Below, piece after piece: positions 1 through 12,068 of a stretch of 64,000 nucleotides of DNA (positions are counted from its first letter, which is position 1; each line of letters opens with the position of its first letter). The position numbers and the translations under genes were made by a program. The notes beneath the pieces were generated by a model. It searched no databases, was not told the DNA's origin, and worked only from the letters and a program-made list of their open reading frames with translations. The DNA comes from Leucogyrophana mollusca (taxonomy: Eukaryota > Basidiomycota > Agaricomycetes > Boletales): contig MU266437.1 of the NCBI GenBank assembly GCA_021014945.1, forward strand, positions 26,160 through 90,159. The letters run 5' to 3'.

Positions 1-886
1 CCATTATATTGACAAATAATCTGACAATTTACAAACAGGAATTCAGAGTCGAGTGTATTGTCGGGAAATGTTTGTGTATTCTGTGAATTCATAGCAATAT
101 TCCGCAGAAGAAATCCACGCGTTTATGCTGTGTAAGACCGGTAAGCGTTCAACGAGGAGCTTTTTGAGCAGCCCGTTTGGTATAGTTTAAGCAATTTACC
201 TATTTTAGTATGTTTCGCAGGTCTGGGGTCGTCCGCCATCACAGCGTCGTATTGGATGGCCGTAAAGCTGGAGAGTAAGCTGTCGCGCTTAGTGAGTGTT
301 CAGATGGTAGCCTGAAAGCGCCCTTTGATACAACAACCACCGGTCTGCTAACTTACGGCTAGTGGAGTGACTTGGCTTGGGGCTTAGACCCAAGTCCAAG
401 TCTGTTGTTTAACCCGTCATTGGGGCGCCAAAGATCGCCTGTAAGTATCAAGCGTCAAGTCCTCACAAACCCGATGCAAATCCACAGGAAGACCTTCATC
501 CATGGTTGACGAGCTCGCAAAACATTCCAACGCGTTCGCCTTGAATCAGTTGTTCCGCCGGTTTACTCGCCTATGTCGTGTTCACTGGAGTCGCAAGCTA
601 AGGGGCATGGAGATATCCAATTCCAATTGCTCTCTGCACGGCATAAGGTTCGGTCGCACGATACTCAGGCGCCAGCGGTTGGGCAACCATATCCTTCCTT
701 GAATGCCTCGTGCAAACCCCGGGGAAAGCACTCAAACTGGGAGCATCTTATATCAATGGACAGTGACGTCATGAAAGCATATAAAGCAGGGATCTCACTT
801 CAATAAATTCGGTGGGTAGAGCTCGACGAACGACCCACTTAGACCCACAGCGCATCCAGTGCTTAGACCATACCCGCGCTCCCATC
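1..886. other. Intergenic, no supported gene
   Basis: Only short reading frames without recognisable domains occur here, and none has convincing splice structure. The right part is presumably the promoter and 5' leader of the BTB gene that starts at 887. A short TATA-like run (catataaagc) lies at about 778-787, roughly 100 bases before that start. Confidence 0.5.
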
Positions 887-2175
887 ATGGAGACTTTCAA
901 TGAATGGACCGATCTTCTTCCGTTCTACTCTGGATTTGTGAGCGCTCACCAATCAGAAGATGCGATACCGACATCCCCGCCCTCCCCCGCAGCCTCTCAG
1001 TCACCTATTCCCCCAGTATGTTTCGCTTTTAAATCTCGGCCGAGCCAACCTACCTATGCTTCTTTGCAGATGTTTCGCTCATCTTCCTTTGAGTCGTCCG
1101 CAGCCTCAAGTAGCCACAAGGCCACGTATTTAGTTTCAACGTCGTTTCCTCCCGGATCCCCCAATTTCCTCCATCAACCCGACCTGATACTTGTGTCGTC
1201 GGACTCGGTGTTTTTCCACATTCACCGCTCTGCGTTGCAGGATGCATCAGCCCAAGCCTTCCACATATCGTTTCATTCTTTACCGCGATTGTCAGTCGGA
1301 TCCATGGAGCCTGTGATCGCCATTTCAGAATCTTCGACAACCCTCACTATAGTCCTTCACACAATATACGGCATGTCCTCATCCCGTTATTCACCTTCAT
1401 TCGCCGCCCTATCCTCCGCTGTCGCATCTTTGGCTGCTAATGAGATCTCCGTCAAACAGTTCGTCACTCCTTCGAGTCCCCTCGGCTTCCATATTCTCGC
1501 CCACGCCCCCCTTCATCCACTGGAAGTCTACGCGCTTGCCGCGCATTACGATTTGCACGATCTTGCTGTTGCTTCGTCCTCGCATCTGTTGTCTTCCAAT
1601 TTAGCTACTGTAACAGACGAAATGGCGGTGTGGATGGGTCCTAGGTACCTGCGGCGCCTATTTCTATTGCATTTCGATCGCATAGTGGCCCTTAAGAACC
1701 TCCTGATGCCGCCGCCATACCCTCACCCAGCCACGACGACTTGCACATCCGAAGATCAGAGCAAGGTGATGAGAGCCTGGGCGCTGGCGACGGCATACCT
1801 GATCTGGGATTCGAGAGTAGGTTCGCACTTCACAATTTCTGTATGTTGGGATCGAATCTGACGAGATTCAATCCTCCAGATCTATCCACAACCACCATCA
1901 AATCTGTCATTGGTCCGATAGAAGGTCAACTACAGTGTTCGCTTTGTCGCGATGCACTCATGAGCAGAATGAAATCGGTGGTCGTGCAGTGGACCAATGT
2001 CAGAGTGAGTCATTGTACAGTGATGAAGCTGCAGTTCCTGAGAAATGATCTAGCGAACGATATACTAGTCGACGAGCTGGGGACTGTCACGGGCGTAGAT
2101 GGATTTGGAAGGCTGATATGGAATCTAAAGACCGTCAGGAGCAGCGTACTCGCAGCTATCAGCGATAAATCATAA
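887..2175 (+). CDS. BTB/POZ domain protein
   Basis: Predicted 391-residue protein with a BTB/POZ fold, of the type greatly expanded in Agaricomycetes; the function of individual members is unknown. The BTB signature 'PDLILVSSDSVFFHIHRSAL' is followed by a helical region and a C-terminal part with a C-x2-C pair (CSLC) and a tryptophan-containing helix typical of these fungal BTB proteins. I place the start at the ATG at 887, because the frame extends upstream only through a GTG. Exons are 887-1015, 1070-1820 and 1880-2175, which sum to a whole number of codons. The first intron (1016-1069) is 54 nt, a multiple of three, and has no stop, so retention would simply add 18 residues. The second intron is needed to change frame. 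Family assignment is good; function is not known. Confidence 0.75.
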
Positions 2176-2822
2176 ATTTCGCATGAGCAGGAGAATCCTG
2201 GATCAGCAACGCACCGTGCGGTAGTGTTTCAGCGAATCGCAATCGTCGGGACTTGGTTTTTTTTTTTTCAGCGGACCCGGCAAACTTACGGCCAGGCAAC
2301 GAGGCTGAGTTCGTCTAGTTCAGATTAAAAGAGGCCCAGAGCTGATTGTCGGACAGTGCAGCATGTACAGACAGCCTGGCGAGCCCTCTCGCCTCTCTGG
2401 TACAGTCGTAACACATCCCGCAGTTCTGCAACAAGGAGAACTCTGTGCATCGAGACGGCGTCGAATCAGGGTAAAGCTCAAAGCGAAGGGAGTTTGCTAG
2501 TCTCCCGTAGACAGACCATATAGAAGGAAGACGATCGTACCTTCGGGGCGATCGATGTCCGCACTTGCAATATGACTTGTGCATGAAGTCTCATGCTCGA
2601 GAACGATGGTGAAGGTCTTGATAAGGTCAGGGAAACAGGCATCTACCATGACGATATACGATCCCCGAGAGTGCCCCAGCAGCCCGACAATACATCGAAC
2701 CGAGAGTGCTTCGGTGTCGATGGAGGACTAGTTACGAATAATAATATGGATCCGAACCAAACTTTTGAGGAATTCCAACGGGGATTGAGGAGAGGAAGAT
2801 TGAGCGGATAACTGATATTGGG

Positions 2823-2840
2823 AAATAAATAAATAAATAA
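2823..2840. repeat. (AAAT)n microsatellite
   Basis: Four tandem AAAT units plus AA, about 170 bases upstream of the STT3 start. Simple sequence only. Confidence 0.8.
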
Positions 2841-2896
2841 TCACTTGGCAACACGGGGCGGTTAATTATAGCAACGTCTTTGCTTGACAGAATTTC

Positions 2897-2905
2897 GACA
2901 CGTCG
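2897..2905. promoter_or_regulatory. ACACGT-core bZIP-like site upstream of STT3
   Basis: GACACGTCG lies about 105 bases before the STT3 ATG. ACGT-core sites bind bZIP factors such as the unfolded-protein-response regulator. A denser cluster of similar sites lies upstream of the ER gene PDI in this window. A single short match is weak evidence. Confidence 0.3.
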
Positions 2906-3010
2906 ACTTTCAGTTTCAGTTTCCAGTGTTTCCTGGTCTCATCCATATTCTCGACTGTCAATACGTTGAATTAACAGTACCGAGACACGACCCATTTCTT
3001 CACAGCAGCC

Positions 3011-5954
3011 ATGACGGCGGCTTATCCACTCCCTTCAAATCTCTCTCCAACAACGGTCACCAATACCGCCTCACTTCTCCGCATTGTTGCTCTGGGATTG
3101 ATTTCTGCTGCTGCAATCGCTTCTCGTCTTTTTGCTGTCATCAATTTTGAGAGTATCATCCACGAATTGTGCGTACTACTTACATATCACCAAGCAGGGT
3201 TGTTATACTCACGCCTGTTTGACTCTGTAGCGATCCATGGTTCAATTAGTGCGTACATGAACGGACAACTATTGTGCAAGGCTGTTAATCTGTTTCTCCC
3301 CAGCCGCGCTACCAGAGTACTGGCTTCAAAAGGATTCTATGTTTGTGAAATCACATCCTAGTTCTATCATGACTGACCCAACTTTAGGAATTCTGGAATT
3401 GGTTTGACCCCACGGCATGGTACCCCCTCGGACGCGTCGTCGGCGGTACTATCTACCCCGGTCTTATGGCAACAAGCGGTGTTATCTACAACTTTCTCCA
3501 TGCCTTGAACTTGCCTGTAGACATACGCAACATCTGTGTGCTCCTGGCCCCTGGGTTTAGCGCCCTCACAGCCTGGGCGACATACATGTAGGTGCAACCT
3601 GGTCCCAACGCAATCGACTCTCAATGCATTTGTAATTTTAGGTTCACCAAGGAAATGAAAGATGAGAGCGCTGGCCTCCTCGCCGCTGCTTTCATCGGTA
3701 TTGTCCCCGGTTACATCTCTCGGTCTGTTGCCGGCTCCTACGACAACGAGGCCATCGCTATATTCCTCTTGATGTTTACTTTCTTCACGTGGATCAAAGC
3801 TCTCAAGCAGGGAAGCGCTTTCTTCGGAACTATCGCTGCTGTGTTTTACTTCTACATGGTTGCCGCCTGGGGTCAGTTTGCACTATATTGTTCTCGCTCA
3901 ATGCTCATAGGCGCATATATGCAGGTGGATACGTGTTCATTACTAACATGATTCCTCTCCACGCGTTGGTTCTTCTGCTTATGGGACGATTTACAAGCCG
4001 CCTATACGTAGCCTATTCATCCTGGTATGCAATCGGTACCTTGGCCAGCATGCAGGTTCCATTTGTCGGATTCCAACCAGTCCGAACCAGTGAACACATG
4101 GCTGCCCTAGGTTCGTATGCCAACTCCTGGTGCGACTGTTGCCACTAATCGGTTCATGTCAGGGGTGTTTGGACTCCTGCAAATTGTTGCTTTTGGTCAA
4201 CTCGTTCGCGCACACGTCTCCTCCAAACAGTTCCAAAACCTTCTTCTGGCCGCTGTCATTAGTGCAGGCGTTGTCGGTGCTCTTGGTATCGTCGGGCTTA
4301 CTTACAAAGGTTGGATTGCTCCCTGGACCGGACGCTTCTACTCCCTGTGGGATACAGGATACGCCAAGAAGTATGTGAAGTCCCTTGTATCAGCTTCGCA
4401 GCTTTCTGACCGATTTTCAGGTACATTCCCATCATTGCCTCCGTGTCCGAACATCAGCCCACCGCCTGGCCCTCGTTCTTCATGGACCTCCACTTCCTGA
4501 TCTTCCTTTTCCCTGCTGGTGTCGTTCTTTGCTTCCGGGAGCTCAGGGACGAGCACCTGTTCGTCATAATATACGGCGTCATGGCTAGCTACTTCGCTGG
4601 AGTCATGGTTCGGCTTATGCTCACGCTTACGCCCGTCGTGTGTGTCTCAGCTGCCGTTGCATTGTCCACGCTTCTCGACACTTACCTTGACCCCACCGAG
4701 CCGGATGCCCCCGCAAAAGAGAATGAAACTGCCACACCAACTCCATCTTCAAACGGTACTTCTGCGCCCGTCTCAGCCAAGAAAGTCAAGAAGAACAAGG
4801 AACAGGAGGCTGCCCCTCCTGCCGGCGGTGCTCTCGGTGATCTCGTCTCTGGAGTCGCATCTGCGGCAGTTGCTGCCAAAAAGGGCGACAAGGCTGCAGC
4901 GCGTGGCGTCTTTGGGTTGGACACGCGCTTCGCTGTGCTGTTGAACGCAGTTGGGTTGTTATTGTTCTTCGTCGTGCATTGCACATGGGTCACCTCAAAC
5001 GCGTACTCCTCGCCCTCTGTTGTGCTCGCGTCTCAGGGCCCTGACGGAAGCCAGAACTTGATCGACGACTTCAGAGAAGCGTATTACTGGTTGAGGCAAA
5101 ACACGCCCGAGACAGCCGTTGTCATGAGCTGGTGGGATTATGGGTATCAGATCGCTGGTATGGCCGATAGGCCAACGCTAGTTGACAACAACACTTGGAA
5201 CAACAGTAAGTCGTCCGAGCTGTTTTGTGCCGCGGCAGGGAGCTCAATTGTGGCCACAGCGCACATCGCTACTGTCGGCAAAGCCATGTCAAGCAGCGAA
5301 GAAGTCGCCTACCCCATCCTGAGGAAGCATGACGTCGACTACGTGTTGATTATCTTTGGCGGACTTATCGGCTACTCTGGCGACGATATCAACAAGTTCC
5401 TCTGGATGGTGCGCATCGCACAAGGGGTGTGGCCTGATGAAATCCAGGAGCCGGATTACTTCAACCAAGGCCAATACAGGGTTGACGACGAGGCGTCTCC
5501 TGCAATGAAAAACAGCCTGATGTACAAGATGTCGTACTATCGGTAAGTGATGGTGTCTTGCGGTTTTCGTTGCGCTCAAGCGAGGTGTCCTTATCCGCGC
5601 AGTTTCTCGGAGCTATTCGGTGGCCAACAAGCCGTTGATCGTGTCCGTGGACAACATGTTCCGATGGTGGGCCCTACACTGGATGTTCTCGGTACGTGGT
5701 CGTTCCTGCGCCGAGGTGACTCCATTCTGACCACTCTTTATCCAGAGGAGGCATTCACCTCAGAAAACTGGATAGTAAGCCCATTACTCATGAACTCATG
5801 AAATGCTTACCTAATGCCTTGCTCTTAGGTTCGTATCTATCAAGTCAAGAAGGAAGATGTGCTGGGACGTGACCTCAAAAGTGCGAATGCATTTGCACAA
5901 GGCAAAAAGCGCAAGCGCTCGAAGCCTGTTTCGAGACGGAAGGCCCTCGTTTAA
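3011..5954 (+). CDS. STT3: STT3, catalytic subunit of oligosaccharyltransferase
   Basis: Catalyses transfer of the preassembled glycan from dolichol-diphosphate to asparagine in N-x-S/T sequons, in the ER membrane as part of the OST complex. Twelve exons give a 782-residue protein in frame. Many hydrophobic segments form the membrane half. The acidic DPWFNYR signature is at about residue 54, and the WWDYG catalytic-domain motif at about residue 588 is followed by DNNTWNN. The C-terminal part aligns closely with yeast Stt3 ([24 protein letters not shown]). A Lys/Ala-rich insert of about 65 residues (roughly 435-500) separates the membrane and soluble halves. Exon 2 (3231-3248) is an 18-nt microexon encoding DPWFN. 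The last intron (5775-5828) and last exon were duplicated elsewhere (see 12901-13103). The start at 3011 is the first ATG and gives a normal N terminus. Confidence 0.96.
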
Positions 5955-5974
5955 GCGTGTATAATTCCCAATCA

Positions 5975-8967
5975 CATATTTACTTTTGCCACAGCACGAA
6001 AACATCAGAATGCAGAGCCTTCACACACTTCTCATCACGGCGTGATTGGTGAGGCCCGTTGGGCCAAGAATACTACAGCCCCCAAAACACCATCAGCATG
6101 ATGGCTTTACATAAATTAGCAGAGTTTGACCCGGCTTCAGCGGCTCCGTCGATCGGTACCCCGACTCGTTACAAGTTGCTTGGGGTAGGCAAACCGATTT
6201 CAATCCTAGATCGAGTGGTGCTGAGTGCGGGGACTTCAGCCTTTTCGTGTTCATTATCGTACTGGCTCAACAGCCAGAGAGACATCTCAGCGCGAAAGGA
6301 CTGTAAGTTCTTTTCGAGCTCGTTTGGAGTATAATCTTGTGCTTATACGAATTAACCCGTGGTGGGTCTCAGGACGAGATCCCTGTTATCGGGAACTTAG
6401 TGGCTTTTTAGGCATGTCTTCCCCCCCTCTTTGCGCATCCAGTTACGACATTTCTCCGCAGGAGTACTCTGTCGATGTACATACTGGCGCAAAACATTGA
6501 CATACCTAGTAAGTACACTACAACCCTTAAGGTGGCATCGTCGTTATCATGAGATGACTCGCTGAATTTGTTGCTCCATGGAGAGAGTATGGGACCTAGA
6601 TAACTGCCATCTTCATCTTCTTTTGAACAAGAACAGGGAGTTTCCAGATAACCTGACCCTCGATTGTGTCTTTTCTCCCCTTCTCACTATGTCTTGGGTC
6701 GTGGATAGCCGTGTAGCAGTTCTCCTCCCTGTTTCTTTGATCACTATCAGCCTCATCCGTCGCTTGTTGAAGAAGAATGGGTCAGGCCAGCTTCTGCCTC
6801 CAGGACCACCCCAGCTACCAGTCGTAGGAAACGCGCTCGCCACGGACTCGAAAGAACCCTGGAAAACATATGCGGAATGGGGCGCAAAATATGGTTTATA
6901 TGATCTGTTTCTCTGCGAGGTTGGCCGTCTCACCTACTTTCCCCAGGCGATCTGCTCTATGTGCGGTTTTTCAACCGAGACGTTGTGGTCATCAATTCCG
7001 AGAAGATTGCGAAGGATCTCCTGGAGAAGCGCTCGTCCAACTATTCCAGTCGACCATACATCGCCACGCTTGTGCCGTATGAGATCCCCCGTTGTCCACT
7101 CTTCTTGTCCTCATAGCTTCTACCCAAGGTTCGGGTGGGATAATAACTTCGTATTCACACCGTATGGAAACGAATGGCGCTTGGCCCGCAGGCTCTTCCA
7201 CCAAAGCTTTCGGGCAGAGGGTGCGCTCAACTTTCGCCCTATGCAAATTTGCAAGACACACCAGCTGCTTATGAACCTACTTGAGACTCCTCAAAATCAC
7301 ATGGCTCATATGGGGGCGCAAGTCTTTTCCCAGTCTCATAACCGTGAACGATGTCTGATCCATTCCCGTGCAGGTTTGCCGCATCTGTTATCATGTCGGC
7401 GACTTATGATTACGAGATGGGACCTAGCGATGAGTCATTCCTCAGGATTGTCGAGGGGACACTATCAGGCCTAAGGTACATGACTCCGGAGACAACGGTG
7501 GTTTTGAATGCCTTCCCTTTCCGTAAGTTGATTCTTGGTCACATTTATATTTTCTCAGCAGTACTGTCAGTTCTGAACCTGCCTGCCTGGTTCCCCGGTG
7601 CGAACCTGAAACGCAGCGCTATAAGTTCCCTGAAATATGTCAACGAGATGATCGAAACTCCTCTCCGACATGTTGAGAAGAGTATAGTACGCGCGCTACA
7701 CGATTTATAGCATAAAGACTGCTCAAACTCCCCACAGGCTGCAGGAACCGCTGGACCATCCATGGTATTCGACCTGATGAAGAGAAAGGAGCAGGAACAG
7801 CCCGACCGAGTTGCTGAATTTGACCAAGCACTGAGGCGGGCATCATGGGCCTCGTTTACGGGTACGTTCGTAGCGCTTTCTTCTGGTAGAAAATTGAACA
7901 CCTAATCATTCGATTCGCTTGCAGGGGGGACAGAAACGGTAGGGGCCAACGAAAGTACTTCTACTTCCATGCACTAACAGAGCATACGTGGGACGCAATC
8001 TAGACGGGTTCGATCCTCCTTTACTTCGTCCTTGCCATGGTCCTCCACCCACATGTCCAAGAGCGAGCTCGGGCGGAGATCGACGCGGTCGTGGGCAAAG
8101 ATCGACTTCCTGACTTCGACGACCAGCCATCGCTGCCTTACATCGAAGCCATTGCACGAGAGGTTGTCAGGTGGCAACCTATCGTTCCGTTGGGTATGAC
8201 CTTTAGGCTTTCGTTGACTTGCCCTTTCCACTGACTAGCTCGGGTGACCGATCGGACAGGAGTTGCTCATGCCACTACAGACAGTGATGTATACGAGGGA
8301 TACTACATTCCAAAAGGTAATCAAGTCAGCTTTCGCCCGATGTCTCCCAATAGATGTTAATTTCCTCGAAGGAGCCACCGTGGTGGCGAATGCATGGTGA
8401 GGAAAATCATGTATGCTCAGTATTTTGCGCTCGCTCACCCTTCACTCAAAACAGGGCGATGTCGCGAAACGAGACTTTGTATCCTAACGCGTCACAGTTT
8501 ATACCGGAGCGGTTCCTAGATAACCAAGGGCAGCTTGTTGACCCAGAGTCGCCGAATTTTAGTTTTGGATTTGGCAGACGTATCTGTGAGAATCGCCATT
8601 CAGGATACACTCTGTCCGCTTCGTTTCTAATATTGTTCCCACTCCTTCAGGCCCCGGGCGCCACATTGGTGAAGCATCGGTCTGGGCTGTAATCGCTTCA
8701 ACGCTCGCGGTGTTCGAGTTCTCGAAGGGGAAAGATGCTGTAGGAAAGGATATTGACTTTGTACCGACGTCTTCGGTCGGGCTCACTCGGTACGACATCG
8801 AGATCGTCAAGCGACCTTTAGTACTAACGGGGTGACGACGACAGCCATCCCGATCCGTTCCCTTGTCGTATCACCCCGCGGCTAGGCATGGATGCAGAGA
8901 AGCTTGCTCGGTTGATGGACTCAACTATTGCGTGATAGGCTCGATATCGTTCCCATCATCTGTGCAT
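5975..8967 (+). repeat. Tandem duplication unit 1 (P450 copy 1)
   Basis: Roughly 3 kb unit made of about 700 bases of upstream sequence and P450 copy 1. It begins in the 3' flank of STT3 (cttttgccacagca near 5985). Unit 2 begins with the same sequence at about 8970, directly after the short 3' flank of copy 1. A few shared bases (catat) lie at the join. Confidence 0.8.
6689..8935 (+). CDS. Cytochrome P450, tandem copy 1
   Basis: Haem-thiolate monooxygenase, anchored in the ER membrane by its N terminus; substrate unknown. Thirteen exons give 523 residues in frame. The N-terminal hydrophobic anchor (about residues 8-24) is followed by basic residues and the LPPGPP hinge. The I-helix motif GGTETTGS is there, with the acid-alcohol pair. 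The ExxR of the K helix is EVVR, PERF follows, and the haem loop FGFGRRICPGRH has the cysteine ligand. The Thr-rich I-helix segment is split by a 14-nt microexon (7925-7938). Intron 3 (7318-7373) starts with GC, as in the other copies. The start is the ATG before the anchor, matching copies 2 and 3. It resembles the large agaricomycete P450 families often annotated as O-methylsterigmatocystin oxidoreductase-like; I cannot assign a CYP family. Copy 1 is closest to copy 3 in its middle and to copy 2 at its 5' end. Confidence 0.93.
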
Positions 8968-9696
8968 ATACTTTTGCCACAGCATGGAAACATCCGAATG
9001 CTTCACACACTCTTACCAGGGCGTGACTGGTCAGGCCCGTTTGACTGGGAGCACTATATCCCTGAAGAAGTTAATTTTGGCCTCAGGCGGAATGATCGGC
9101 TCATCAGCACGAGAGCCTTACATAAATTCGCGGACTCAGACCCAGCTTCAGCGACACAGCCGACTGGTATCTCGACCCACTACAAGTTGCTTGTGGTAGG
9201 CAAACTGATCTCAATTATAGGTCGAGTGGCATTAAATGGACTTGAGCCTTTTCGTGTTCACTCTATCGCACCGGCTCAAACCACCGTGCGCGGAAGGACC
9301 GGAAGCCCATCATGGGCTCGATTCAGAGCATAACATTGTACTTATACGAATGAACCCGCGGTGGGTGTGGTAAACGTATCAGGACGGGATACCCTATTAT
9401 CGGGATCTCGCGGGCCTCTAAGGCAGGTCTTCTCATCTCCGCGCGTCCACTTACGACATTTCTCCCAAGGAGCACTTCATCGGAGTGCATGCTGGCGCAA
9501 AACGTTGACATACTCGGTAAGTCCAGTGCAAACCACAGGGTGGCTTCGCCGTTATCATGATACCACTCGCTGAATTCATCGTTCTATGAAAGGAGCAAGG
9601 GTCCTAGATAACTGCCACCTCCGCCTGGATTTGAGCGAGAACAGGGAGCTTCCAGATAACCTGACCCTCGATTAACCCTTTTCTCCCCTTCTCACT

Positions 9697-11957
9697 ATGT
9701 CTTGGGTCGTGGATAGTCGTATAGCAGTTTTCCTCCCTGTTTCTTTGATCACTATCAGCCTCATCAGTCGCTTATTGAAGAAGAATGGGTCAGGCCAGCT
9801 TCTGCCCCCAGGACCACCCCAGCTACCAGTCGTAGGAAATGCGCTCGCCATGGACTCGAAAGAACCCTGGAATACGTATGTGGAATGGGGCGCAAAATAT
9901 GGTACATGCAATTTGTCATTATGGGAGACAGGCCATTTCACCTACTATCCATAGGCGATTTGTTCTATGTGCGGTTTTTCAACCAAGACGTCGTGGTCAT
10001 AAATTCCGAGAAGATTGCAAGGGATCTCCTGGAGAAGCGCTCGTCCAACTATTCCAGTCGACCATTCATCGCCACGCGCGTGCCGTACGAAATCTTTCTT
10101 TGTTGACTCTTCTCATCCTTACAGCCTCTACCGCAAGGTTCGGGTGGGGCAATCACTTTGCATTCACACCCTACGGAAATGAGTGGCGCTTGGCCCGCAG
10201 GCTCTTCCACCAAAGCTTTCGGGCAGACAGTGCGCTCAACTTTCGCCCTATGCAAATTCGCAAGACACACCAGCTGCTTACGAACCTCCTTGAAACCCCT
10301 CAAAATCACATGGCTCATATGGGGGCGCAAGTCCTTTCTCCAGTATTATAGCTATGAGCGACGCCTGATCCACTCTCTTGCAGGTTTGCCGCGTCTGTTA
10401 TCATGTCGGCGACCTACGATTACGATATGGGACCCGATGACGGGTCCTTCCTCAGGATTGTTGAGAAGGCACTATCAGGCCTAAGGTACATGACTCCAGA
10501 GACGACCGTGGTCTTGAGTGCCTTCCCTTTCCGTGAGTTGATCCCTGGTCATTTTTCTGTCCTCTCAGCAGTGCCATCAGTTCTCAGCCTGCCTGCCTGG
10601 TTCCCCGGTGCGAGCATGAAACGCAGCGCTATCAATTCCCTGAAATATCTCAACGAGATGACCGAAACTCCTCTCCGATATGTTGAGAAGAGTATCGTAT
10701 GCGTGCTACATGATTCATAACCTAAAGACTGCTTAAACTCCCCACAGGCTGCAGGAACCGCTGGACCATCCATGGTCCTCGACCTGATGAAGAGAAGGGA
10801 GCAGGAACAGCCCGACCGAGTTGCTGAATTTGACCACGCGCTGAGGGGGGTATCATTGGCTTCGTTTGTGGGTATGTTCGTGGCCCCTTCTTCTGGTAAG
10901 ATTGTTGCCGAAAGCCTAATCAATCGATCCACTGGCAGGGGGAGCAGAAACGGTATGCGCCGACGAAATTGCATCTACTTCCATGCACTGACAGAGTATA
11001 CATATGACACGATTTAGACGGGTTCAGTCCTCCTTTACTTCGTCCTTGCCATGGTCCTCCACTCACATGTCCAAGAGCGGGCTCGCGCAGAGATCGACGC
11101 AGTCGTGGGCAAAGATCGACTTCCTGACTTCGACGATCAACCGTCATTGCCTTACATCGAAGCCATTGCGCGAGAGGTTGTCAGGTGGCAGCCTATTGTT
11201 CCGTTGGGTATGACCTTCGGACCCCCATCCACCTGCCCTTTCCACTGATGAATTTGGGTCACCGATTGGGCAGGAGTTGCCCATGCCACTACGGACAGTG
11301 ATATATACGAGGGATACTACATTCCAAAAGGTAATCAAGTCAGCTTTTATGTGATGTCTACCAATAGGTGTTAACTTCCTCGAAGGAGCCACGGTGGTAG
11401 CGAATGCATGGTGAGGAAAATTATGGAGCGACCCAGTATTTTGCGCTCGCTCACCCTTTCAATCAAACCAGGGCGATGTCGCGAAACGAGACTTTATATC
11501 CCAATGCATCGCAGTTTATACCAGAGCGGTTCCTAGACGACAAAGGGCAGCTTGTTGACCCAGAGTCTCCGAGTTTTAGTTTTGGATTTGGCAGACGTAT
11601 CTGTGAGAATCGCTGTTTGGAGTCCACCCTGTCCGCTTCGCTTCTAATAGTATTGTTCCTACTCTCTCAGGCCCTGGGCGGCACGTTGGTGAAGCATCGG
11701 TCTGGGCTGTTATCTCTTCAGCGCTCGCGGTGTTCGAGTTCTCGAAGGCGAAGGATGCTGAAGGAAAGGATATTGACTTTGTACCGACGTCTACGGTCGG
11801 GCTCACTCGGTACGATTTATCGAGACCGTCAAGAGACTTTTAGTACTAATGGGCTGGCCCCAACAGGCATCCCGATCCGTTCCCTTGTCGTATCACCCCG
11901 CGACCAGGCATAGATGCGGAGAAGCTTGCTCGGTTGATGGACTCTACCATTGCGTGA
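9697..11957 (+). CDS. Cytochrome P450, tandem copy 2
   Basis: Paralogue of the P450s at 6689 and 13845 with the same 13-exon layout. It keeps the N-terminal anchor, LPPGPP hinge, I-helix, EVVR, PERF and the FGFGRRICPGRH haem loop. Its I-helix reads GGAETTGS, where the other copies have GGTETTGS. Intron 3 (10327-10383) is again GC-AG, and the microexon is 10939-10952. It is the most divergent copy in the middle of the gene, in introns as well as exons. Upstream, the position of the copy-3 TATA box reads cctagataactg (about 9603). After the stop lies an AATAAA within a small inverted repeat. Substrate unknown. The ATG at 9697 aligns with the other copies. Confidence 0.92.
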
Positions 11958-12068
11958 TAGACAAGCCATCGCTCCCATCGTCTGCACATGTTGATTAAGG
12001 ATGTCACGCAAAGATACCTGGTGCTCTGCGCAGTCGAGATCATGTCGCTAGTGTACGAGGGAAATCGT

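Larger units (their letters stand above)
2176..3010. other. Intergenic region upstream of STT3
   Basis: No convincing gene. It holds a run of T followed by cag at about 2259-2270, a small AAAT repeat near 2823, and the presumed STT3 promoter. Short open frames at 2315-2584 (-) and 2593-2811 (+) have no recognisable content. Confidence 0.5.

Noticed and set aside
812..886. Upstream extension of the BTB protein
   Set aside because: The frame is open but begins with GTG; the first ATG is at 887.
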